Assembly (NCBI RefSeq): GCF_012844305.1
Contig: NZ_JABANE010000052.1
Coordinates: 1 to 64,000, forward strand
DNA from: Flammeovirga aprica JL-4
GTDB taxonomy: Bacteria > Bacteroidota > Bacteroidia > Cytophagales > Flammeovirgaceae
Reading direction: 5' to 3'
DNA: 64,000 nt
The number at the start of each line of letters is the position of its first letter. Within the stretch, counting starts at the first letter, position 1. The position numbers and the translations under genes were made by a program. This document shows, piece after piece, positions 1 through 6,765 of this stretch. Under the pieces are notes generated by a model. That model ran no database searches, was not told the origin of the DNA, and saw only the letters and a list, made by a program, of their open reading frames with translations.

Positions 1-839
1 TAAAGTTTAGCGATTTCTAAAACTAATAATCTAAATGCTCTGAATTTAGCGATTTCGTGGAAGTAGTCACCACATATCCCCATTTGAAAAATAACATTCG
101 GAAGGATCTCATTCGGAGTCAAATCATATTTTGCTAATTGCTCAATATACTCTACTAATCCATTTAGAGTAAAAGCCACTTCTTGGATATGATTTGCCCC
201 TGAGTTCACAAAAGATAATGAACTAATGCTCATCACCTTAAACATGGGCATATCACCAGTGAGGGATATTAGGTCAGCTAATTTTTGAAAACTAGTTTCT
301 TCTATTTCACCATTAATTGTCCACTGCGAAAGAGGATCATAATTAATAAAACCTCTTATCTGACTTAAAGAAAATTCGCTTTTTATTACATATTCTATTA
401 AACTGTCAACTAATATTTGAGGGTTTAAGACATTTTTAAAACCTATCCATATCATTTCAAGGTTAATACCTTCAAAAAGTAAATCTAAATTTGGATTTTC
501 AATTTCTCCAATATTAAAAACTATACCTTCTACTCCTCTTTCGAGTAAATACAAAGCATTTTCATTCGCTTCTTTTGAATTTCCACCTACTACATCCTGA
601 AAGTTTTGCCAATTTAAACCTTCATTTTCGGAGTGTGGTAAAAGGTGTTTTAGTTCATTAATTTTTTCATTTTCATACTCCCTATCTTCTCTATTAAAAT
701 AAGGAGATATTTTCATTTCATTTTCTGTATTCCAAATTAGTTTGTGATCAAAGTCCCCTCCTTTTAAATCTTGAATGACTTTGTCTTTCCAAGCTTTTTT
801 GCTGGCTGATTTAAAAGCTGAAAATAATTTTTCTGACAT
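1..839 (-). CDS. mutA: Methylmalonyl-CoA mutase small (beta) subunit, partial
   Basis: The gene starts at the ATG at 837-839 and stays open to the left edge, so the C-terminal part is missing. The product begins MSEKLFSAFKSASKKAWKDK and continues with the mutase small-subunit pattern (DLKGGDFDHKLIW near residue 25-37, then a TIM-barrel-like region). With the large, B12-binding subunit, expected just beyond the left edge, it would interconvert succinyl-CoA and (R)-methylmalonyl-CoA in the cytoplasm. It is the last visible gene of a same-strand operon holding the epimerase and the Na+-pumping decarboxylase, which supports the call. The 80 bases between it and oadB contain no obvious terminator. 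Confidence 0.88.
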   Translation of the reverse strand, partial: MSEKLFSAFKSASKKAWKDKVIQDLKGGDFDHKLIWNTENEMKISPYFNREDREYENEKINELKHLLPHSENEGLNWQNFQDVVGGNSKEANENALYLLERGVEGIVFNIGEIENPNLDLLFEGINLEMIWIGFKNVLNPQILVDSLIEYVIKSEFSLSQIRGFINYDPLSQWTINGEIEETSFQKLADLISLTGDMPMFKVMSISSLSFVNSGANHIQEVAFTLNGLVEYIEQLAKYDLTPNEILPNVIFQMGICGDYFHEIAKFRAFRLLVLEIAKL

Positions 840-919
840 TTGCTTGAAGTTAATTTCTTAAGTGAAGGGCCAGCCTAACATTAAAACTGACCCTCAAAAT
901 AATTCTAGTAAAAAAATAT

Positions 920-2080
920 CTATTTGAAGAAACTCAAAAATATACCTGCTATTAATGCTGATCCTATTAAACCAGAGACATTGGCTGCTATTGCTTTTGA
1001 AAGAATGACATTATCTGGGTTCTCCTTAAATGCTTCTTTCTGAACAATATTTGCTGAATTAGGTACTACTGGTACAGCAGAAGCTCCTAATAATGGATTT
1101 ATCCTATTTTTCCCTTTAAGTAAAAAATTCATGATTTTAGCTAAAGACAAACCTGAGATCGTTGCGAAAACAAAAGAGTAAATACCTATTAAGAAAATTT
1201 TCACACTAAATAATGTAAAAAACTCATTCGCTTGAGTAGATAAACCTACTGTTAAACCGAGTATAACTGTTATAATATCAACAAGGCTTGTTTTGATTTT
1301 AGTTGTTACCTTTTCAATTTTCCCAGATACATTTAAAATATTTCCAAAGAAAAATAAACCTAGCAATGCCATCGAATGGGGAGCTATTAGGTTTGAAAAC
1401 AACAACCCTACTAAAGGAAATAATATTTTTTCTGATCTAGATACTTCTCTTTCCGGTTTCATTATGATACATCTCTCTTCTTTTGTGGTCATAAATCTCA
1501 TTAAAGAAGGTAAGATGACAGGAACTAAAGCCATATAAGAATAAGCTGCAATCGCAACTGGTCCTAATAAATGTGGTGCTAATTTACCAGCAAGAAAAAT
1601 TGCTGTTAAGCCATCTGCCCCTCCAATTAATCCTATTGTAGAAGCTTCCTCTAAATTAAAACCTAATAATAAGGCACTCATAAATGCTAAAAAGACACCT
1701 ATTTGTGTTGCAGAACCAAGAAGGATTAATTTTGGATTAGAAATCAGTGATGTAAAATCAGTCATCAGTCCAAAACCTAAAAAAATGAGTGAAGAGTAAA
1801 TCCCATTCTCTATACCCATATATAGAAAATTAAGTATTGCTCCATCACCATTAATTCCAATCTGATTATCCGGCAAATAAGGGTTATTCCCTAATATCAT
1901 TCCTGCTCCAATGGAAATAATGAAAAGAGGCTCATAGTTGTATTTTAAAGCTAAAATAATCAATAAAGCACCCACACCTATCATTAATAAAAATGGTAGA
2001 GGTGTTTCATAAAACTCCATCTTATTTGCCAGTGTATGTATACTTTCAAAAAAAAGTTCTTGTACATCTATAAGTGCCAT
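920..2080 (-). CDS. Na+-pumping decarboxylase beta subunit (OadB/MmdB family)
   Basis: This 386-residue polytopic membrane protein is the ion-translocating subunit of biotin-dependent decarboxylases (oxaloacetate, methylmalonyl-CoA or glutaconyl-CoA). It frees CO2 from carboxybiotin and couples this to Na+ export. The conserved GGADG motif is at residues 153-157, with the Na+-binding Asp at 156, and the C-terminal NVSGLIGSALIAG stretch carries the Asn/Gly/Ser pattern of helix VIII. GGADG is followed by L where most family members have P. The neighbours (mutA, epimerase, MmdA-like carboxyltransferase) point to methylmalonyl-CoA rather than oxaloacetate as substrate; that is inference. Confidence 0.93.
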   Translation of the reverse strand: MALIDVQELFFESIHTLANKMEFYETPLPFLLMIGVGALLIILALKYNYEPLFIISIGAGMILGNNPYLPDNQIGINGDGAILNFLYMGIENGIYSSLIFLGFGLMTDFTSLISNPKLILLGSATQIGVFLAFMSALLLGFNLEEASTIGLIGGADGLTAIFLAGKLAPHLLGPVAIAAYSYMALVPVILPSLMRFMTTKEERCIIMKPEREVSRSEKILFPLVGLLFSNLIAPHSMALLGLFFFGNILNVSGKIEKVTTKIKTSLVDIITVILGLTVGLSTQANEFFTLFSVKIFLIGIYSFVFATISGLSLAKIMNFLLKGKNRINPLLGASAVPVVPNSANIVQKEAFKENPDNVILSKAIAANVSGLIGSALIAGIFLSFFK

Positions 2081-2176
2081 ATCATCTAAGTAGAAAAGGG
2101 ATAGTAGTTTAGCGGCTTTTTAACAAGCCATTTATATAAAAGAGTAAAACAAATTGAAGAGATTAGGATTAATTCT

Positions 2177-2596
2177 TTAAGTAATTTCCATTAAGATCTC
2201 ACCTTCTAAAACAGATTGTCCGGCTACAACATTAACATTTTTCACAGTACCCGTACTGCCCGCAAGAATATTATTCTCCATTTTCATTGCTTCCAGAATA
2301 AATACTACATCATCCTTCTTCACTTGATCTCCAACACTTACATTGATATCAACCAAAGTACCTGGTAACGGAGCTTTAATTATTCCATTATTACTGACAG
2401 GTTTTGGTGAATTTTCTATAATGTTTGTATTCCGGTTAGGAACTTTTTGTATTGTAGGTTTCTTTTTTTCATCTTCATCAAATAACTCCACCGAATAAAA
2501 TGCTCCATTTACCTCAACTTCAGCAGATTCTCTAGTCATACTAAGTAAGTTGACATTATATTGGTTTCCATTGATTTTACATTTTAATTGCTTCAT
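2177..2596 (-). CDS. Biotin carboxyl carrier subunit of the methylmalonyl-CoA decarboxylase
   Basis: This 139-residue protein has an N-terminal domain (1-45), a variable linker (about 45-70) rich in Pro/Asn/Lys, and a C-terminal biotinyl-lipoyl domain (72-139). The biotinylation motif AMKMEN is at 103-108, with Lys105 as the biotin-carrying residue. The linker is short and lacks the long Ala/Pro run seen in many OadA or MmdC proteins. It would carry CO2 between the carboxyltransferase (2936-4498) and the membrane beta subunit. It lies 12 bases after oadG and 96 bases before oadB in the same operon. Confidence 0.93.
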   Translation of the reverse strand: MKQLKCKINGNQYNVNLLSMTRESAEVEVNGAFYSVELFDEDEKKKPTIQKVPNRNTNIIENSPKPVSNNGIIKAPLPGTLVDINVSVGDQVKKDDVVFILEAMKMENNILAGSTGTVKNVNVVAGQSVLEGEILMEIT

Positions 2597-2608
2597 TGTT
2601 TTCAGTTT

Positions 2609-2932
2609 TTAGTTGTAATAACCCTTAACTCCCCACTGAGAGTTATTTCTTTTAATAGTTATAATCATATCCTCTTCAATATGAGGTTCTTTCTTCAATT
2701 GAAATAAAGCAACCATTATTGCCGCTTTAATTTCACTTTCTTTTTGTTCGGGGCTTTCTTCATTAATAATATCATAGTAAGATTTCTTGATATTTTTTAT
2801 TAGCTCCATGAAACAAGGTATCATGAAAGTAAATAAAAAGAAGAAAGCAATGAGCGATGCAAAGACTAACGAACATCCAACAAAGGACATTGTTACACCT
2901 TGATCCAACATAGTGTTTAAAAAAAATTCCAT
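2609..2932 (-). CDS. Decarboxylase gamma subunit (OadG family)
   Basis: This is a 107-residue protein with a single N-terminal transmembrane helix (about residues 14-40) and a cytoplasmic tail. The tail matches the OadG/MmdD pattern: KAAIMVALFQLKK around 68-80, then an ITIKRNN...W strand. Gamma/delta subunits hold the soluble carboxyltransferase and biotin carrier to the membrane beta subunit. Only 3 bases separate it from the carboxyltransferase gene, so translation is likely coupled. The sequence is divergent, as usual for this small subunit; the position between the alpha and biotin-carrier genes is the strongest support. Confidence 0.85.
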   Translation of the reverse strand: MEFFLNTMLDQGVTMSFVGCSLVFASLIAFFFLFTFMIPCFMELIKNIKKSYYDIINEESPEQKESEIKAAIMVALFQLKKEPHIEEDMIITIKRNNSQWGVKGYYN

Positions 2933-2935
2933 AAT

Positions 2936-4498
2936 TTAAAGTGGGATATTAGAGTGTTTTTTTCCTGGGTTTTTTTCTTTTTTATTTGATAGCATTTCTA
3001 AACTTCTACATATTCTAAACCTTGTACTTCTAGGTTCAATAATATCATCTACAAAACCATGACTTGCTGCTTGATAAGGATTAGCAAACCTCTTTGTATA
3101 TTCATTTTCTTTTTTTACAATCTCTTTTTGACGAACTTCTTTATCTGTAATTTTACTTAATGACCTCCCTTCTAAAACTTCTACAGCTCCTTTGGCTCCC
3201 ATTACAGCAATTTCTGCTGATGGCCAAGCATAATTTACATCACCTCTTAATTGTTTTCCACTCATCACAATATGAGCTCCACCATATGATTTTCTCAATG
3301 TCACAGTCACTTTTGGAACAGTAGCCTCACCATATGCAAAAAGTAATTTTGCACCATGAAATATGATTCCACCGTATTCCTGTCCTGACCCTGGCAAGAA
3401 ACCTGGCACATCAACCAAAGTAACTAGCGGAATGTTAAACGCATCACAAAAGCGTACAAATCGAGCCGCCTTTTTTGAAGCTTCAATATCCAAAACACCT
3501 GCTATATAAGATGGATTATTTGCCACAATACCTACTGACCTTCCATTAAATCTTGAAAAACCAATAATTATATTCTTTGCATAATCTTTATGAATCTCCA
3601 AGAAAGAACCTTTATCTACGATCAAGTTAATTACCTCTTTCATAGAATAGGGCTTTTTGGGATCTTCTGGGATTATCGTATTAAGCTTTTCTTCTATTCT
3701 ATCAATAGTGTCTGTTGTTTCCACAATTGGAGGAGCCTCCATATAATTAGAGGGCATATAACTTATTAACTTCCTCAAGTACTTAATTGTATCTTGATCG
3801 TTGTCTCCCATCAAATGAGAAACTCCTGATTTAGAATTATGTACGTTAGCACCACCTAAGTTTTCAGGTGTGATTATTTCACCAGTTACTGACTTTACTA
3901 CTTTGGGTCCTGTGACAAACATGTAGGATGTTTTATCAGACATTAAAATAAAATCAGTCAAAGCAGGAGAATAAACTGCACCACCTGCACAAGGCCCTAA
4001 AATAGCTGAGAGCTGGGGAACAACTCCTGAGGCCATAATATTACGCTGGAAGATTTCTGCATAACCGCTAAGGGACATAACTCCTTCTTGTATACGAGCT
4101 CCTCCAGAGTCATTTAAACCTATAATTGGTGCCCCTACTTTCATGGCCATGTCCATCACTTTACAAATTTTCTTTGCAAATGTTTCTGAGAGCGAGCCTC
4201 CGAAAATCGTAAAATCTTGAGAAAATACATATACAACTCTACCATCAATGGTTCCATGCCCTGTTACAACTCCATCTGTATAGAAGCTATGATCTTCCAT
4301 ACCAAAATCTTTTAATCTATGTATAACGAACATGTCATACTCCTCAAAACTTCCTTTATCTAATAATAAATCAATTCTGTCACGAGCGGTAAGTTTGCCT
4401 TGCTGGTATTGCTTACTTAGGCGCTTCTCCCCACCTCCTTGTAATGCTTCAGATCTCTTCTCAACAAGATCTTCTAATTTTTCTAAATTTGTAGCCAT
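2936..4498 (-). CDS. mmdA: Methylmalonyl-CoA decarboxylase alpha subunit / propionyl-CoA carboxylase carboxyltransferase
   Basis: This 520-residue acyl-CoA carboxyltransferase has both crotonase-like halves. The N-terminal half contains GGSLSETFAKK and NDSGGARIQEGV (about 100-140); the C-terminal half contains DVPGFLPGSGQEYGG and RKSYGGAHIVMSG (about 365-415). It moves the carboxyl group of methylmalonyl-CoA to biotin, or in reverse makes methylmalonyl-CoA from propionyl-CoA. No biotin carboxylase gene is nearby and the operon carries the Na+-pump beta and gamma subunits, which favours the decarboxylase role. The ATG at 4498 follows a 113-base gap after the epimerase gene. Confidence 0.92.
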   Translation of the reverse strand: MATNLEKLEDLVEKRSEALQGGGEKRLSKQYQQGKLTARDRIDLLLDKGSFEEYDMFVIHRLKDFGMEDHSFYTDGVVTGHGTIDGRVVYVFSQDFTIFGGSLSETFAKKICKVMDMAMKVGAPIIGLNDSGGARIQEGVMSLSGYAEIFQRNIMASGVVPQLSAILGPCAGGAVYSPALTDFILMSDKTSYMFVTGPKVVKSVTGEIITPENLGGANVHNSKSGVSHLMGDNDQDTIKYLRKLISYMPSNYMEAPPIVETTDTIDRIEEKLNTIIPEDPKKPYSMKEVINLIVDKGSFLEIHKDYAKNIIIGFSRFNGRSVGIVANNPSYIAGVLDIEASKKAARFVRFCDAFNIPLVTLVDVPGFLPGSGQEYGGIIFHGAKLLFAYGEATVPKVTVTLRKSYGGAHIVMSGKQLRGDVNYAWPSAEIAVMGAKGAVEVLEGRSLSKITDKEVRQKEIVKKENEYTKRFANPYQAASHGFVDDIIEPRSTRFRICRSLEMLSNKKEKNPGKKHSNIPL

Positions 4499-4611
4499 AT
4501 CAGTTTTGTATTAGATTTTGTAAAAAATCCAATACTAAAATTTAGTGTAGTTAAATAAATTGAACGGAATAAATGATTCCTCAAACAGTAGTTAAAAATA
4601 AATCGAAATAA

Positions 4612-5016
4612 TTATTTATGTTCGCATAGTTCCGTAAGTACTCCAAATGAGCTTTTAGGGTGTAAAAATGCAATTTTCCCACCTTCAGCTCCAGTTCTTG
4701 GTTCTTTATCAATCAAAGAAATATTTTTTGAGACAGCATCATCTAAACTCTTTTCTATGTTGTTCACTCCATAAGCTATATGATGAATCCCTTCTCCTTT
4801 CCGATTAATAAATTTCTGAATTGCCCCATTCTCACTAGTAGATTCAAGCAACTCAATTTTAGTTTCTCCTAGTTTGAAAATGGCCACTTTGACAAATTGA
4901 TCTTCCACTGTAGTCATGGAAATGCATTTCAGCCCCAAAACGTTTTTATAGAAATCGACTGATTCCTCAAGGTTATTTACAGCAATACCAATATGGTCTA
5001 TATGTGTAATATCCAT
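4612..5016 (-). CDS. mce: Methylmalonyl-CoA epimerase
   Basis: This 134-residue member of the vicinal-oxygen-chelate fold opens with THIDHIGIAVNNLEESVDFY and has GEGIHHIAYGV and a C-terminal LTELCEH. The two His and the Glu in these motifs are the usual metal ligands. It interconverts (S)- and (R)-methylmalonyl-CoA, the step between the decarboxylase/carboxylase and the mutase. It is the first gene of the minus-strand operon. The full pathway succinyl-CoA to propionyl-CoA is therefore encoded here, apart from the mutase large subunit beyond the left edge. Confidence 0.93.
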   Translation of the reverse strand: MDITHIDHIGIAVNNLEESVDFYKNVLGLKCISMTTVEDQFVKVAIFKLGETKIELLESTSENGAIQKFINRKGEGIHHIAYGVNNIEKSLDDAVSKNISLIDKEPRTGAEGGKIAFLHPKSSFGVLTELCEHK

Positions 5017-5458
5017 AATTAAAAATAAAAAATGTTACAGTTAATTTTATGAATTATCTAGTAATTGAGATACGACAATTCACTTCAATACATCCAATAT
5101 TGAATTCAAATAAGCTAGAAATCTCCATTATTAGAATAACTGAATAGTTATCCTATTTCAAAATGTATTTTATAATCATACATCTTGAGAGAAAATTAAT
5201 TTTATTAAAAGGTTAATATAAATTTGATTTTATTAAACAGTTACCAACAACACATCATTTAATAAGGTTTGAAAAATATTAAGTTTACTAAATAGCAATT
5301 TATCTGGTTACCAAAAGAACTTTTAACGTTGTAATATTCAACAACAATACACAACCTATTTCTTTTGTCTTTAATACTAAAACTTTTTAAATCCATAATA
5401 ACAACACATGAATCTAAAACAGTCAACAATCAATTAAAGTATATTTAGTTTACATAAA

Positions 5459-5489
5459 CAAAGGTATATAATGTTATAATATTCGACAA
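5459..5489 (-). promoter_or_regulatory. Promoter of the mce-mmd-mutA operon
   Basis: On the minus strand this reads TTG, 20 bases, then TACCTTTG, a good match to the Bacteroidota pattern of TTG near -33 and TANNTTTG near -7. Transcription would start near 5452, leaving a leader of about 435 bases before the mce ATG at 5016. I saw no better TANNTTTG match closer to mce. Confidence 0.55.
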
Positions 5490-5703
5490 TTACATTAAAC
5501 TTCATTAACACATTTGTATTGCAATTTATTTATACTGAACATTCATTCACCGAAATATTTCATACAACTTTCATTATCTGTTAATTAGCTATTAATTCAT
5601 CATTAAAAAATCATCAAATAAAAAACCAAAATTACACATCTTTTATATAACAACGCTCACACTATACATAATAAATCATCAATAATAACAAGTATTTTTT
5701 GAG

Positions 5704-5796
5704 AGCTTCATTTTTTGATTAAATAAATCTAACAAGTTCTAAAAAATTCTATCGGGAAGAGGAAAGCTATAACACCTCTTTCCCATGTATGAAGCT
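5704..5796. repeat. Nested inverted repeats
   Basis: An outer 8-base inverted repeat (AGCTTCAT at 5704-5711, ATGAAGCT at 5789-5796) encloses an inner hairpin with GGGAAGAGG at 5754-5762 and CCTCTTTCCC at 5775-5784 (one bulged base). There is no T-run after the inner stem on either strand, so it does not look like a simple terminator. Function unknown. Confidence 0.45.
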
Positions 5797-5847
5797 TCAA
5801 AAGTTGTAAAGTTCTGAAATGTGGCTGTAGTTTACATTAAGACTTTC

Positions 5848-5893
5848 ATTCCATCATCAATCCACGACTTAAATCGTGAGCTGATGATGGAAT
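5848..5893 (-). terminator. Long hairpin after the NADAR gene (terminator or REP-like element)
   Basis: A 12-base perfect inverted repeat (ATTCCATCATCA at 5848-5859, TGATGATGGAAT at 5882-5893) encloses a second stem, CACGA at 5863-5867 with TCGTG at 5874-5878. It begins 9 bases beyond the stop codon of the minus-strand NADAR gene. There is no strong U-tract, and the inner sequence resembles palindromes I associate with dispersed REP-like elements in this phylum, so both readings stay open. Confidence 0.45.
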
Positions 5894-5902
5894 ACTTCTT
5901 TA

Positions 5903-6508
5903 TTAGGTAACGAATTCAGAAAGAGCTTTCTTCACCTTCTCAGTTTCAAAACCTACCTCATTAATAAAGTCTCTAGTTTCCATCAAGGCGAAACCTAACA
6001 AATTTAATCCTCTCCAGCTATTAACATCATTTGCACTCTTGCTGTCTTTCGTCAAACCTATACCCCATATAGTATCTACAGGACTTGCTTCTACTAAAAC
6101 TCTTGATTGAGTACCTAATAAATATTGACCTAGCACTGGATTTTGAGTGAATTTATGAATATTCCCCTTGGTAACGATTTCATATCGATACTGCTTCCAT
6201 AAAGATTCGTCAAAATTCCTCACTTTCCGTCCTAATGCTTTTGCTTCACCAGGCTTTTTACAATTGATAATTTGATTATAAATCTCCGTATCATTAAATA
6301 GTTTTGCTTTTTGAGCCATCATCCAATGCTCCGTAGATTTAAAAGTTATACCATCCACTTCAAAGTCACTTTCAAACCACTGGCTAAAACAGAAATTACC
6401 TACTTCCTGATTTTTTGATTTAGTATGTCCCCAAAAGAAGAGATATTTTACAGATTCATCATTGTTGACTTTGTTTTGAAGCCACTCCAAATTATAATTT
6501 GCTTTCAT
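5903..6508 (-). CDS. NADAR-family N-glycosidase (YbiA-like)
   Basis: This 201-residue protein matches the NADAR domain over nearly its whole length: FFWGHTKS near 24-31, FSQWFESDFEVDG (about 42-54), TEHWMMAQKAKLF (about 60-72), the GEAKALGRKVR block, and LVEASPVDTIWGIGL followed by W-R-G-x-N-L-L-G near the end. Known members such as YbiA hydrolyse unstable ribosylamino intermediates of riboflavin synthesis, and some act on ADP-ribosylated targets. The family is clear, the substrate here is not. It appears monocistronic, with a TANNTTTG box at 6538-6545 and a hairpin downstream. No phage or toxin genes are nearby, which favours housekeeping metabolite repair. Confidence 0.88.
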   Translation of the reverse strand: MKANYNLEWLQNKVNNDESVKYLFFWGHTKSKNQEVGNFCFSQWFESDFEVDGITFKSTEHWMMAQKAKLFNDTEIYNQIINCKKPGEAKALGRKVRNFDESLWKQYRYEIVTKGNIHKFTQNPVLGQYLLGTQSRVLVEASPVDTIWGIGLTKDSKSANDVNSWRGLNLLGFALMETRDFINEVGFETEKVKKALSEFVT

Positions 6509-6537
6509 TTTATGTTTATGATTAGTCTATGAATACC

Positions 6538-6545
6538 CAAAGTTA
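6538..6545 (-). promoter_or_regulatory. -7 box for the NADAR gene
   Basis: The minus strand reads TAACTTTG, a full match to TANNTTTG, 30 bases upstream of the ATG at 6508. No clear -33 element is visible. Confidence 0.4.
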
Positions 6546-6619
6546 GATATTTCTTGCTTTATTATTACTCCTTAACGCTTTAATCCTCTTCAATTCTTCC
6601 GATTACAAAATTAATTTCC

Positions 6620-6627
6620 TACCTTTG
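6620..6627 (+). promoter_or_regulatory. -7 box of the rpsA promoter
   Basis: TACCTTTG matches TANNTTTG. Transcription would start near 6634, giving a leader of about 130 bases before the rpsA ATG at 6766. The -33 element is not obvious. Confidence 0.5.
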
Positions 6628-6639
6628 CGTGCTGAATTA

Positions 6640-6755
6640 CACGTACTAGCTCTGTAAGACAGTTGTTAATCCACGTACAAGCTCTGGATTTTCATTAATA
6701 ATTTAATCATAAATCTCTTGCGTCATAGCACTAGCGTAAGAGCGTAAACAGTGCT
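6640..6755 (+). promoter_or_regulatory. Candidate structured leader of rpsA
   Basis: The leader holds two near-identical 15-base direct repeats, CACGTACTAGCTCTG (6640-6654) and CACGTACAAGCTCTG (6672-6686), and a hairpin AGCACT (6727-6732) / AGTGCT (6750-6755) whose loop contains a doubled AGCGTAA motif. The stem ends 10 bases before the ATG. Ribosomal protein S1 represses its own mRNA in other bacteria, so autoregulation is a reasonable guess; that is inference. Confidence 0.4.
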
Positions 6756-6765
6756 CATAATTATT

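Larger units (their letters stand above)
5017..5902. other. AT-rich intergenic region (886 bases)
   Basis: No credible coding region is visible on either strand. It contains a good minus-strand promoter for the mce operon (5459-5489), a composite of nested inverted repeats (5704-5796), and a second hairpin (5848-5893) just after the stop of the NADAR gene. The remainder is strongly AT-rich with scattered short repeats such as related TAATATTC motifs near 5336 and 5478. Confidence 0.7.

Noticed and set aside
1293..1538. Plus-strand ORF antisense to the decarboxylase beta subunit
   Set aside because: It is a shadow of the strongly conserved gene on the other strand, with no family match. The same applies to the other antisense or out-of-frame ORFs within acnB, ctaB, mreB and rpsA.
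5903..6508. NADAR protein as part of an anti-phage or ADP-ribosylation toxin system
   Set aside because: No DarT-like toxin, nuclease or phage gene is adjacent; the gene is flanked by an empty gap and rpsA, so metabolite repair is the simpler reading.
6751..6765. Upstream GTG start for rpsA
   Set aside because: It lies inside the leader hairpin and adds MLIII before the conserved-looking MSEQ start; the ATG at 6766 is preferred.
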